DNA of 64,000 bases from Robinsoniella peoriensis. Its GTDB lineage: Bacteria; Bacillota; Clostridia; Lachnospirales; Lachnospiraceae. Positions 42,757 through 51,957 of this stretch are shown in pieces. The first letter of the stretch is position 1. Each line of letters begins with the position of its first letter. The position numbers were made by a program, and so were the translations under genes. The notes beneath the pieces are model-generated. The model made no database searches and was not told the origin of the DNA. It saw only the letters and a list, made by a program, of their open reading frames with translations. The stretch is from assembly GCF_000797495.1 (NCBI RefSeq), contig NZ_JTGN01000003.1, positions 232,357 through 296,356 of the forward strand. The letters are read 5' to 3'.

Positions 42757-44295
42757 ATGATAAAAATAAAAGAATACAGAGGCCATATCCGCAATTGGGA
42801 AGCACTTTGCAAGCAACTGGACATTGACCCTACTTTATCAAGAGAAAACCGTGAACATACAATTTTAGCAAAAGCATACGAAACCTGGGGAAGTGACATG
42901 GCAAACCACATGCATGGCATGTTTGCGTTTGCACTTTGGGATGATGAAAAAGAGCAGCTTTTCTGTCTGAGAGATCAGTTTGGAACGAAGCCATTTTATT
43001 ATTATGAGACGGAAGATGGAGAACTTCTCTATGGTACGTCTATTCGTAAGATTTTGGAAATGCCGGGATTTGTGAAAGAATTGAATGAAGAGATGCTGCA
43101 GTTGTATTTGAGCCTTACCTATGTGGCGGGAGAGAATACGTTCTTCCGTGGCCTGAAAAAGCTGATGCCCGGACGTTATATGGTCTGGGAAAAGGGGAGG
43201 CTGAAGATTGAACGTTACTGGTCTCCGGAATTTCATCCGGATGAGAGTAAGTCTCTTGAGGAATGGGCAGATGAGATTCATACTACGCTTCAGAAGATTA
43301 TGCCTGAGGTAAAGTCGGCGGATGAGTCGGCGGAATCATTTTTATCCGGAGGGGTTGATTCTTCTTACGTCCTGGCTATGTCCGATGTAGAGATGACGGA
43401 TTCCTGCGGTTATGAAGAAGAACGGTTTGATGAGTCAAAACTGGCACAGCAGACGGCTGAAATTCTTAGACGTAAGAGTTCCAGACGTGTGATTACCCCA
43501 GAAGAATATTTTGAAACAGTTCCCTATGTTATGTATAATATGGAACAGCCGCTTGGGGATGCTTCTGCTATTGTTTTTGCCATTGGATGTAAGGCGGCAG
43601 CCGAGCACACGAAGATTTGTTACTCCGGAGAGGGAGCAGACGAATTCTTTGGCGGATATAATATGTATCGTAACGCGGAACGCTATGGGGAAAATTTGAA
43701 GACGTTTTATGTGGGAAATACCAATATCATGAAGGAAGATGAGAAGCGGAGGATTCTGAAAAAGTATGATCCGGATGTTCTTCCGATTGAACTTGCTGAG
43801 AGAATTTATGAGGAAACAGAAGGTCTGGATCCTCTTACGAAGATGTCGGCTGTAGATATTCAGATTTGGCTGGAAGGGGACATTTATTTTAATGTAGACA
43901 ATATGAGTACGGCTGCTGGCCTGGAAATCAGAATGCCCCTTACGGATACTAGAATATTTGACATTGCATCACGGATGCCTTCTAAATATAAAGTTAATGA
44001 GGAGCAGAATAAAGTGGCGTTCCGTACAGCTGCTGCAAAAGTTCTGCCGGATGAAATTGCTTTTCGTAAAAAGCTTGGGTTTATTGTGCCGATTCGGATT
44101 TGGATGGCAGATGATAGATATAATCAGGATGTTCGGGAAAAATTCCGCAGCGAGATGGCAGAAAAATTCTTTGACGTAGAGGAAATTAATGGGATATTTG
44201 CGGACTATATCGCAGGAAACTCCGATAACTGGAGAAAGATTTGGACTATTTATACATTCTTAGTATGGTATGAATTATATTTTGTGAAATGTTAG
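42757..44295 (+). CDS. asparagine synthetase B homologue lacking the catalytic N-terminus
   Basis: The 512-residue protein has the ATP-pyrophosphatase synthetase domain with SGGVDSS (about 193-199) and CYSGEGADEFFGGYNMYR (about 288-305), both as in AsnB. Its N-terminal amidotransferase part begins late: the first residues (MIKIKEYRGHIRNWEAL) align to the region around the AsnB YNGEIYNY strand. The initiator Met-Cys nucleophile and about 70 residues are missing, while AYETWG and HGMFAFALWD are kept. GAGAGGG precedes the ATG and a promoter lies upstream, so it seems deliberately expressed. It could use ammonia directly or a separate glutaminase. Confidence 0.85.
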   Translation: MIKIKEYRGHIRNWEALCKQLDIDPTLSRENREHTILAKAYETWGSDMANHMHGMFAFALWDDEKEQLFCLRDQFGTKPFYYYETEDGELLYGTSIRKILEMPGFVKELNEEMLQLYLSLTYVAGENTFFRGLKKLMPGRYMVWEKGRLKIERYWSPEFHPDESKSLEEWADEIHTTLQKIMPEVKSADESAESFLSGGVDSSYVLAMSDVEMTDSCGYEEERFDESKLAQQTAEILRRKSSRRVITPEEYFETVPYVMYNMEQPLGDASAIVFAIGCKAAAEHTKICYSGEGADEFFGGYNMYRNAERYGENLKTFYVGNTNIMKEDEKRRILKKYDPDVLPIELAERIYEETEGLDPLTKMSAVDIQIWLEGDIYFNVDNMSTAAGLEIRMPLTDTRIFDIASRMPSKYKVNEEQNKVAFRTAAAKVLPDEIAFRKKLGFIVPIRIWMADDRYNQDVREKFRSEMAEKFFDVEEINGIFADYIAGNSDNWRKIWTIYTFLVWYELYFVKC

Positions 44296-44362
44296 AAGAT
44301 ATAATCAGATAGTTGCAGTGACGTGAAGCTGTAAATGACGTATTTTCTTACTTTAACCTGAA

Positions 44363-44410
44363 ATTAGGGGGGATTGTATGGAACTGAAACCCCATATAAT
44401 CCCCCCTAAA
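44363..44410. terminator. strong hairpin between convergent genes
   Basis: ATTAGGGGGGATTGTATGG pairs with CCATATAATCCCCCCTAA. It lacks a T-run but sits between the convergent asparagine synthetase-like and AraC genes. Confidence 0.55.
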
Positions 44411-44507
44411 TGCTATCATATAGCTGAGTCAAGACTTGATTTTAGAAAGCAAGTAAAGCAAGTTTAAAAGATTATTCAAAAAAATTATCTTCAACTAAGC
44501 TATAACC

Positions 44508-45398
44508 TTATTTTTGTTTGACCGGAATCCAAATCTCACTTTCATAATCTAACTCTGCCATATCACCTTTACTATACCATTCGATATTTGCCCCCATTGC
44601 AATTTCATATTCGCTGTTACCTGGCAGCCATTCACTGAATATTTTTGTATTTATGGATTGTAAGGATTCGGGAAGAGGTCCTTTGCAGGAAAATTTTGCC
44701 CATAACAGTTCCGGAAATTCGTATATAATCATGCCTTCCGGGATTTTTCCGTCGTTATAATGACCGCCAATAATATATCGGAAATTTTCTTCTGAGCCCA
44801 GATCATCAATGCAGATGCCATATTCGCCTATACAGCAATTGCAGATAGTTTCTTCTATATCACCTTCAGGCTGTTCTTTTGAATAAAGTGGAAGGAGATA
44901 TGTTTGGGCAAAGTTATTCCAGGTTTTTGGAATTACCTGATAAGAGGTATCAAAGGGAACTTCATTTTGAAAACCGATTACTTTAAAACTTTTCATTTTC
45001 TCAACCGTATAATTCATGTTATTGCCTCCTTGAATACTTATTTTTATTTTCAAAGGCAGAAAGATATTGATTTTTGCAGGATTCTTTCTCAGTTCCCGTG
45101 GAGCTAGTCCATGAAAACGGACAAAGGCTTTTGTGAAGCTTTCGGGTGTTTCGTATCCATACTTATAGGAAAGGTCTATGATTTTGTCTCTGTGGGCGAT
45201 GACATCCAGTGCAGCCAGGTAAAGCCGGCGGTTTTTGATATATTCTGAGATGGAATATCCGGTCATAAGTTTAAAACCTTTTTGCAAATAGAAGTTAGAA
45301 ATTCCTATCTTTTTTGAAATATGTTGTATGTTTTCCTGATCCAGTAAATGGGTTTCTATATAGGAAATTGTTTTTTTAATACTTTCGGTCCATTCCAT
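44508..45398 (-). CDS. AraC-family regulator with GyrI-like effector domain
   Basis: The start ATG 45398 follows AAAAGGAG. The 296-residue protein has an N-terminal AraC double helix-turn-helix (about 5-105, including GYETPESFTKAFVRFHGLAP) and a C-terminal GyrI-like ligand-binding domain (about 130-295, with FKVIGFQNEVPF and YEIAMGANIEWY). This is the Rob/SoxS-like arrangement found in multidrug-sensing regulators. It is convergent with the asparagine synthetase-like gene. The target is not apparent. Confidence 0.88.
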   Translation of the reverse strand: MEWTESIKKTISYIETHLLDQENIQHISKKIGISNFYLQKGFKLMTGYSISEYIKNRRLYLAALDVIAHRDKIIDLSYKYGYETPESFTKAFVRFHGLAPRELRKNPAKINIFLPLKIKISIQGGNNMNYTVEKMKSFKVIGFQNEVPFDTSYQVIPKTWNNFAQTYLLPLYSKEQPEGDIEETICNCCIGEYGICIDDLGSEENFRYIIGGHYNDGKIPEGMIIYEFPELLWAKFSCKGPLPESLQSINTKIFSEWLPGNSEYEIAMGANIEWYSKGDMAELDYESEIWIPVKQK

Positions 45399-46055
45399 GT
45401 GATTCTCCTTTTGCCTTTGTAGATTTATCATAACAGTATAGGTTCCGTTTTTCCTGTTTTTATTTGCACAGATTTGGTAGTATTTAATAAGTCATTTTTT
45501 AAATGCTGATTAAATTGACTTGTTATGATTACAGCTTTTATAGATATATATTGTAGCTTAGTAAGGCAATAATGAAAACCTATAATTATAAATATGTGCA
45601 ATATTTATACAAAATCTTCGCGGTAAAAAACATGAAGTCTAAGGAGCAGAAAATAATCTATTAATAAAAGTAAAAGAAAGTCCGCCATTAAGATTATAGA
45701 TCGATTATTTTTATGATATAAATCGAATAGCTTTTACGATTACAAGTAGTAAGGATGACGTCGGAGAATAATTATGAGATAATGATAAAAAGTAAGTATG
45801 AAATGCAATGAAAATAAAACAATGAAAAGCAAGAGTGAAAGGCAATAGTAAAAACCAATAATAAAAAGCAGCAAAAGCAATTATGAAGGTAATAATAAAA
45901 AGCAGCAAGTGCAATTATGAAGGTAAAATTAAAAAGCAGCAAAAGCAATTATAAAGATAAAAATTATATTATTTCCATTCAGGAACAAATTATGAAACAA
46001 TGAGATATGATCCAGTCGATCATAAACATAATACCAAAAAAGAAGAGTGATAAAA
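45399..46055. other. AT-rich gene-free region with short tandem repeats
   Basis: These 657 bp contain no supportable gene. The right half is a low-complexity run of AAAGCAA-like words that culminates in three 34-bp repeats (45863-45965). Confidence 0.7.
45863..45965 (+). repeat. three 34-bp tandem repeats
   Basis: Units begin at 45863, 45897 and 45931, each with AAAAAGCAGCAA, GCAATTAT and AA(G)GTAA-type segments. There is no spacer between units, so this is not a CRISPR array. They lie about 90 bp upstream of the zinc-ribbon nuclease gene. Confidence 0.85.
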
Positions 46056-48635
46056 ATGAAGCTATCTTTTAAAGACTACTGCATAAAATACCACAAAGAA
46101 GAAATGATCAGTCAATGGGATTACGATACAAATAAACAATCACCAGGTGAGGTACCAAGCAGTTCTAAAATACCTGTGGCATGGAAGTGTGGAAAAGGTC
46201 ATAGCTGGACCATGTCTCCAGCGTGGCGGACCAGATGTAAAAACACGGACTGTCCTTATTGTTCCCGCAGGCGGGCATCATCCGAATATAATTTAGCGAT
46301 TACTGATCCTAAAATGCTGGATTTCTGGGATTATGACAGAAATAAAGTATTGCCGGAAGAAGTTCTTCCTCGCTCTAAAGTAAAATATTGGTGGAAATGC
46401 GGCAAGGGGCATTCATGGTCTTTGGGACCAAATGAGCAGTACCGCTTAGAGGGGTGTCCTTATTGTAATGGAAGCAGAGTCAGTGAGGACTATAATTTAG
46501 AAGCACTTTTTCCGGAAATAGCGAAAGAATGGGATTATAAGAAGAATAAATTGAATCCCAAAGAGGTCCATCCTTACAGCGGGAAAAAGGTGTTTTGGGT
46601 ATGTAGTTTTAATCAGTCTCATAAATGGCAGGCTGTTATTGTTAACAGGACAAAAAATGCTCAGGGATGTCCGGAATGTAATAAGCAAAGTAAGTCATCT
46701 TTTCCTGAACAGGCTGTTTTTTATTATATGAAGAAGTTTTTTCCCGATTGCCAGAACCGTGCTATGATCAGTGGTTTTGAAGTAGATATCTATATACCGG
46801 ATTTTAAATTGGGGATTGAATATAATGGGGTTTTCCATGAGATTTATAACCGGGAAGCATTTGATAAAAAGAAAGTGGAATACTTGCGTAGGCAAGGGAT
46901 GGATATTTTGACAATCAGGGAGTGCAAGAATCAGACCGGGACTCAAAATAAGAGTCAGTGCAGCGAACAAAGTATGATGCAAAGAAAAGGTGATTATCAC
47001 ATCCAGAACGCTAATCACATCCAGAACACCAACCACATCCAGAACACCAATCACGATATGAGTCATTGCCATACTCGAAACGGTCACCCTTCTTCTCAGT
47101 CCTTAAAGCAGTTCACATTTACCAGCCAGAGCCAATGTAATAACGAGGAAGACAGCCCAGAAGACAGCCCCGAAGAAGAAAAGCAGAAAATCCTGGAAAC
47201 CGGAGAAATAACATGCCAGGTGGATGCATCCTATAAATATATGGATGAGGTTATTTCTAAAATTTTCGAATACATTAATGTAAAATATTATTTGGGTACG
47301 AATGGGGAAATTAATGCGGATATTGATGTGAACCGGGACAGGCATTACATTCGTACGCTTCTTGTTAATGGGAGAAAAGAGAACAGCCTGGCATCCAGGT
47401 ATCCGAAACTTGCCAGGGAGTGGCACAAGGAAGCGAATTGGCCTATTACGCCGGAGATGGTCAGCTTTGGTGAAGGATCACCATATGTGTGGAAATGTGA
47501 ATATGGTCATGTATGGAAGGCGACACCCAATAAGAGAACGAATCGAAATCAGAATTGTCCGTACTGTTCTGGGCATCGGGTAAGTAATGAAAACAGGCTT
47601 TCCAAAGTAAAGCCCGGGATTGCTAAAATGTGGGATAAGGCCAAGAATGGTAAACTCACCCCGGATGATGTAGCGGTAAATTCTCATATAAATGTCAGCT
47701 GGAAATGTGAAAAGGGCCATTTGTGGCAAAGATCAGTGAAAGAAATGGTTAGGAGCGGCAGATGTCCATATTGTAGTGGCAGAAGATTTACGAAGGAAAA
47801 TAGTCTGGCTGAAAAATATCCCCAGCTGCTGGAGCAATGGGACTGGGACAAAAATGATATTTCTCCATGGGAGATTTCTTATGGGAATAAGGTGGAGGCA
47901 TGGTGGATTTGTGATAAGGGGCATTCCTGGAAAGCGCGGGTGGCTAACCGGAGTATGTTAGACAGAGGCTGTCCATATTGCAGCAAACGTCTGGCCACAG
48001 AGGATGAAAACTTTGCTATCCAATATCCGGAACTGGCTAAGGAATGGAATTATACCAGGAATGGAAAGTTAAATCCTCAGGATGTACGTCCCAGATCTAA
48101 TAAAAAGGTATGGTGGATCTGTCCTCAGGGACACGAATGGGAATGCGAAATTAATAATCGTGTTATGGGATGTAAATGCCCGAAATGCCGCAGCAGGTAC
48201 GTGCGCAATGGTGAAAGTCTGATTAAAATGTATCCGGATGTTGCAGTGCGCTGGAATTATAATAGAAATGGTGATCTGAATCCTTCCATTGTTTCTGCTA
48301 AATCCGGGGAAAAGGTCTGGTGGCAGTGTCCGGACTATCCCCATCATGAATGGCAGCGAAGGATTGCCCACGAGGTGGAAAGCAAAAGGGGGTGTCCATA
48401 TTGTGCGGGATACCGTGTGTGTAAAGAAAATTCCCTGGCTTCATTATATCCAGAATTGGTAAAAGAATGGGATGATCGGGAAAACGGAACATTAAATGCC
48501 CATGATGTTCTCTATAAGAGTCATAAAGTTGTTGGATGGATTTGTGAGGAGGGACATCGCTGGAAAGCAAGTGTAATAAGCCGAACCAGAGATAAAAAAC
48601 AGTGTCCGCATTGCAGAAAAGAGAGTAGAAGATAA
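46056..48635 (+). CDS. nine-zinc-ribbon protein with embedded Vsr-like nuclease domain
   Basis: I use ATG 46056 (a GTG at 46047 is alternative); about 859 residues. Three zinc-ribbon repeats of about 65 residues (each with W-x-C, GHxW and CPxC, as in DUF4379) occupy about 5-215. A PD-(D/E)xK/Vsr-like nuclease domain follows (about 220-290), with FPEQAVFYY, Asp244 in GFEVDIYIPDFK, Glu255 in GIEYNGVFH and VEYLRRQGMDILTIREC. A Gln/Asn/Ser-rich linker (290-400) contains three 6-residue repeats. A helical segment and six more ribbons run to the end (CPHC). Such proteins are thought to be DNA-binding nucleases, possibly of phage or homing type. A terminator follows. Confidence 0.85.
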   Translation: MKLSFKDYCIKYHKEEMISQWDYDTNKQSPGEVPSSSKIPVAWKCGKGHSWTMSPAWRTRCKNTDCPYCSRRRASSEYNLAITDPKMLDFWDYDRNKVLPEEVLPRSKVKYWWKCGKGHSWSLGPNEQYRLEGCPYCNGSRVSEDYNLEALFPEIAKEWDYKKNKLNPKEVHPYSGKKVFWVCSFNQSHKWQAVIVNRTKNAQGCPECNKQSKSSFPEQAVFYYMKKFFPDCQNRAMISGFEVDIYIPDFKLGIEYNGVFHEIYNREAFDKKKVEYLRRQGMDILTIRECKNQTGTQNKSQCSEQSMMQRKGDYHIQNANHIQNTNHIQNTNHDMSHCHTRNGHPSSQSLKQFTFTSQSQCNNEEDSPEDSPEEEKQKILETGEITCQVDASYKYMDEVISKIFEYINVKYYLGTNGEINADIDVNRDRHYIRTLLVNGRKENSLASRYPKLAREWHKEANWPITPEMVSFGEGSPYVWKCEYGHVWKATPNKRTNRNQNCPYCSGHRVSNENRLSKVKPGIAKMWDKAKNGKLTPDDVAVNSHINVSWKCEKGHLWQRSVKEMVRSGRCPYCSGRRFTKENSLAEKYPQLLEQWDWDKNDISPWEISYGNKVEAWWICDKGHSWKARVANRSMLDRGCPYCSKRLATEDENFAIQYPELAKEWNYTRNGKLNPQDVRPRSNKKVWWICPQGHEWECEINNRVMGCKCPKCRSRYVRNGESLIKMYPDVAVRWNYNRNGDLNPSIVSAKSGEKVWWQCPDYPHHEWQRRIAHEVESKRGCPYCAGYRVCKENSLASLYPELVKEWDDRENGTLNAHDVLYKSHKVVGWICEEGHRWKASVISRTRDKKQCPHCRKESRR
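46998..47051 (+). repeat. 18-bp triplet repeat in the nuclease linker
   Basis: Three in-frame 18-bp units start at 46998, 47016 and 47034, each beginning CACATCCAGAAC and coding HIQN-x-N. Copy-number change would not shift the frame. Confidence 0.9.
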
Positions 48636-48649
48636 TTAGATAATACAGT

Positions 48650-48702
48650 GGGAACGACAGGCTTTTTGACGTGTAAATGAAAGCCTGCGTTCCATCTTTT
48701 TA
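48650..48702 (+). terminator. intrinsic terminator after the nuclease gene
   Basis: GGAACG-CAGGCTTT pairs with AAAGCCTG-GTTCC around one internal mismatch, then TTTTT. Confidence 0.85.
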
Positions 48703-48733
48703 TAAGAAATCATACTAATATTTTTATGACATT

Positions 48734-49924
48734 TTATGTTTCTGTGATTAAATCTGAACTTATAATGCGGTTACGCCCTGCCTTTTTAGCCTCATATAAA
48801 GCATCGTCTGCATATTTAATCGCTGCCTCAATATGATCCATAGGTTTCAGATTACCATACCAGAGTCCGGCACTGACCGTGACGTATTTCTCTTTTACAT
48901 CGTCTCTTTCGATGTGATCTTTTTTTATGGATGAAAGTAGATTTTGAGCAAAATGCTCAGCATCAAATGCCTGCTCTGAAATCTTGATAATAAGGAATTC
49001 TTCGCCTCCATATCGGATAGGAGAGGCATCTTCTCTTAAACTGATAGTTCGGATGATCCCGGCTATCCTCTGCAAACAAACATCGCCCTGAACATGACCG
49101 TATAAATCATTATATTGTTTGAAATAATCAATATCCAGCATCAGGCACATACCATAGTAACCTTTTGTCCGCGCACTGGCAAATAACGGATATATATTAT
49201 TTAATAAATAATGGCGGTTATTAAGTCCGGTTAACTGGTCAATATTAACCAGCTCAACCAACAGATCGTTTTTCCTCTGTATTTCATCATACTGCCGGGA
49301 AATAATGTCCCGGTCGCAAAATTCGATTGCGGTGCTGCGATAATATCGATATGAAATAAAAAAGGATAGAACAGTTACTAAAATGCCATTTACAATATAG
49401 CCAAACATATTATTATTTGAATTGGCAAACTTAATGGAAATAAAAACCAGGGAAAGCCAGGTACAGCCAAAGATTGCTGCACTTTCCAGGGGAGTAAGCA
49501 ATAAAAATGCCGCCGTTGTTGGGAGCAGATAGCAGTATACGGATAAACTTTTGCCGCCCAGCAGTTCCATACAGGTGATACCCAGTACCCATAGACATAA
49601 ACAGGCAGTATAAATTCTGCGAAGCCAGAAAAACTGGCTGTACTTTTTTCGATTCACGGTATAAGGGTACAAAACAACTGCGATGCAGGTAACAACAAAC
49701 AGAAACACGTACAAACTGAAATACCCCATGGTTCGCGTAAACTCAAATGACAGATGCTTGCTGTTCATAAAAACAATTATCATGACCAATTGTATAAGCG
49801 CTACAATAATGGCAATATTCTTTTCTGTTGCGTAGACCTTTAATGGTATATATTCCTGGAAGCGTTTTTTCTGTTCAGGGGTTAACTGAACTACGATATC
49901 CAATTTCTTATTAGTCTTATCCAC
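48734..49924 (-). CDS. membrane-bound diguanylate cyclase (GGDEF)
   Basis: The start is GTG 49924 with GGGAGG 7 nt upstream. The 396-residue protein has five or six N-terminal membrane helices (about 35-205) and a GGDEF domain (about 225-392). The domain shows the lead-in DQLTGLNNRHYL, the metal site LMLDIDYFKQYND, and an intact active-site GGEEF in IRYGGEEF. No I-site RxxD is evident immediately upstream (SLREDASPIRYGGEE has RED-A instead). It makes cyclic di-GMP in response to an unknown membrane-borne cue. No PilZ or EAL gene is in the window. Confidence 0.93.
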   Translation of the reverse strand: MDKTNKKLDIVVQLTPEQKKRFQEYIPLKVYATEKNIAIIVALIQLVMIIVFMNSKHLSFEFTRTMGYFSLYVFLFVVTCIAVVLYPYTVNRKKYSQFFWLRRIYTACLCLWVLGITCMELLGGKSLSVYCYLLPTTAAFLLLTPLESAAIFGCTWLSLVFISIKFANSNNNMFGYIVNGILVTVLSFFISYRYYRSTAIEFCDRDIISRQYDEIQRKNDLLVELVNIDQLTGLNNRHYLLNNIYPLFASARTKGYYGMCLMLDIDYFKQYNDLYGHVQGDVCLQRIAGIIRTISLREDASPIRYGGEEFLIIKISEQAFDAEHFAQNLLSSIKKDHIERDDVKEKYVTVSAGLWYGNLKPMDHIEAAIKYADDALYEAKKAGRNRIISSDLITET

Positions 49925-50342
49925 GTCTTATCCTCCCAGTGCCATGTTCCCACTAATTAATTAATATTAATCGCTAAAGATATCCATATTATAATGTATC
50001 TGAATAGTAGTTGGCAATATTAAATTTGTAAATATTATAAAGAAATGAACATTCGTCTTTTCAGTTATCTAAGGGGCTTCTGCTAATAATTTCTGAAAGG
50101 GGTATGATGAGAGGCGTAGAAGAATGAAATGAAGCATTTATCCGAACAGAACGGAAGAATATTGCAGCATTAAAAAGAATGTGTTTCTATGTGAATGTCA
50201 GGTATTGTAATCAACTATTTTATAGGGTTAATCAGTGTACTTGTTCTAAATAAGGTAGAGATGCGCCAAATTCAGGACGTGTAACAGTCTACACGGACTA
50301 AATTTGACGCATTTCCACTGCAGGGTGGGGCATGCAAAGGAA
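49925..50342. other. intergenic region with a hairpin
   Basis: There are 418 bp between minus-strand genes. Apart from the hairpin at 50258-50315, I see no gene or repeat. Confidence 0.6.
50258..50315. repeat. 58-bp near-perfect hairpin
   Basis: GAGATGCGCCAAATTCAG and CGTGT on the left pair with ACACG and the complementary CTAAATTTGACGCATTTC on the right, around a 7-base loop, with few mismatches. It lies 28 bp past the stop of the minus-strand gene at 50343 and may be its terminator, though a clear T-run is absent. Confidence 0.65.
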
Positions 50343-50582
50343 TTATTCAAAATATTCCCCTACATTATGGTTATTATACTGCTTTTTGACTTTAATAATA
50401 ATAGAACCATCCGGCTGAGAATGCTCTTCTATTATCTTATACTTCGTTCTATTATGGTCCAGCTGTATTTTATATTTTTCATATTCCTGCTGAACTTCTT
50501 TTTTTGCTTTTGCAGAACCAATACCATCTTTTAATATAAAGTGAATTGTCTGTTCCAGACATGCTGATTTAATACGTTTCAT
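50343..50582 (-). CDS. small conserved hypothetical protein
   Basis: The 79-residue product has a strong GGAGGG ribosome site. It begins MKRIKSACLEQTIHFIL, has a helical middle (AKAKKEVQQEYEKYKIQLDH) and ends with a beta segment (DGSIIIKVKKQYN). The pattern recurs in Lachnospiraceae as a short cytoplasmic protein of unknown role. It is probably monocistronic. Confidence 0.7.
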   Translation of the reverse strand: MKRIKSACLEQTIHFILKDGIGSAKAKKEVQQEYEKYKIQLDHNRTKYKIIEEHSQPDGSIIIKVKKQYNNHNVGEYFE

Positions 50583-50709
50583 ATTTTATCCCTCCAATTT
50601 TTTAAAAGAATTTTATCATAATAGATTTGGAAATTCAAAGGACAAAATAAACAAATTCCTGTATAATTTTATTAATAAAAACTGCTAAAAGGGCATTGGA
50701 GGAGTTATA

Positions 50710-51621
50710 TTATTTACTTTGGGATTCTGCTTTTTTCTTCATTATCAGGTTGTATTTTGAATCATAATACAGGCCCAGGTCCTTACATATGCGATTGTTT
50801 ATATCCATAAGTGCATCATGATATTCTTTGTATTTTGGAGATAATGCGATCATATTTGGGATGAAAATATCATTATATCCCTGATCCTGAAGGTTTCTCA
50901 TATAACGACGCTGTGAGATGAATGCCGGGTGGTATTTATAGAGAAAACTATTTTTTAACTTTACATTTTTCTTTGTCTGGTCACGAAGTTTTGCATATTC
51001 TTCTTCAGTGGGATGCAAATATTGCTGCAGTTGATGTTCCATTCTGGAGACCATTTGTTTTATGGATGATTTAGGCGTAAAGCGATACATAAAGTAACTG
51101 ATACATTTTATAAACAGAGGAATCTTGATATCTGCATTATCCCAGAATTCAATAATATTTTTATATGCCTGCTGCTGTTCCGGAGTTGTAATCTGTATCT
51201 GCAGATATGGTAAAAAATGATTCATGAAGTAATATCCATAAAATCCTGGAACCATATCCTGCAATGCCTGTGCAATCGTCTTATAGTCAATGATTTGATT
51301 GACGGCATCTGCATCGTGATTACGGATGAAGGAATACAAGGCATCTAATTCCTCTTGTTCGGATTGATGCGATTGGAACTTGTCGTTGTAGATCTGTTCC
51401 AGAAGCGCTTTGTCTTTTGAATGCAGGAGAGTTTTGATATCCTGAATACTGATTCCTAATTTACGGTATATGGAAATCTCCTTTAAGGTAAGAATATTCT
51501 CTTCGGTATAATTGCGGTATCCGTTTCCATCCTTAGCTACCCGCAGCAGCCCCTGTTCTTCATAATATTTGACCGCACGTTTGCTGAGATCTACTTGTTG
51601 GATGACTTCATTAATTAACAT
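50710..51621 (-). CDS. MerR-family transcriptional regulator with large effector domain
   Basis: The start ATG 51621 follows AAAGGAGC. The 303-residue protein has a MerR winged helix (INEVIQQVDLSKRAVKYYEE and YRKLGISIQDIKTLL, residues 1-75), the dimerising helix, and a C-terminal domain of about 220 residues rich in aromatic and helical segments. It resembles TipA/BltR-type drug-binding regulators in size but has no motif I can name. Its own promoter is a MerR-type 19-bp-spacer element, so it is probably autoregulated. No exporter is adjacent. Confidence 0.85.
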   Translation of the reverse strand: MLINEVIQQVDLSKRAVKYYEEQGLLRVAKDGNGYRNYTEENILTLKEISIYRKLGISIQDIKTLLHSKDKALLEQIYNDKFQSHQSEQEELDALYSFIRNHDADAVNQIIDYKTIAQALQDMVPGFYGYYFMNHFLPYLQIQITTPEQQQAYKNIIEFWDNADIKIPLFIKCISYFMYRFTPKSSIKQMVSRMEHQLQQYLHPTEEEYAKLRDQTKKNVKLKNSFLYKYHPAFISQRRYMRNLQDQGYNDIFIPNMIALSPKYKEYHDALMDINNRICKDLGLYYDSKYNLIMKKKAESQSK

Positions 51622-51650
51622 GGCAGTGCTCCTTTCTTCTTTATGGCCTG

Positions 51651-51681
51651 AGTATAGCCCTGTACGTAACGTGCATGTCAA
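51651..51681 (-). promoter_or_regulatory. MerR-type promoter with 19-bp spacer
   Basis: On the minus strand TTGACA (51681-51676), a 19-bp spacer containing the near-palindrome GCACGTTACGTAC, and TATACT (51656-51651). The overlong spacer with a central dyad is the classical target of MerR activators, which untwist DNA to realign the two boxes. Confidence 0.8.
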
Positions 51682-51957
51682 GGGAAAAGTAGAAATAGAC
51701 CCTATTTTCTAATATGTTCTTGCAGGAAACGTGGTATGGTTCAATATTACAATACACTTGATGATATTTCAATGAATGTTTGCAGGGCGTACAGATGGCA
51801 GGATTATTTCACAAATCAAAGACATGGATGTGGATAAGTTCATGTTGTGTTTATTTTATTGTGGAGAAAAGAAAATGGACGTGGTAGAATTAAGAATAAG
51901 CATAATAATTTTTATAATCGGTAGTAACATTACCTTTAAAGAGAAAGGATATAACAA
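51682..51957. other. intergenic region without a gene
   Basis: I see nothing supportable in this stretch except the ribosome site (AGAGAAAGG) of the following GIY-YIG remnant; a short open frame here lacks a start signal. Confidence 0.5.

Noticed and set aside
45863..45965. Possible CRISPR array
   Set aside because: Units are contiguous with no unique spacers and there are no cas genes.
46695..47087. Minus-strand 130-residue open frame over the nuclease linker
   Set aside because: It is the complement of the 18-bp repeats and conserved nuclease coding; no start signal.
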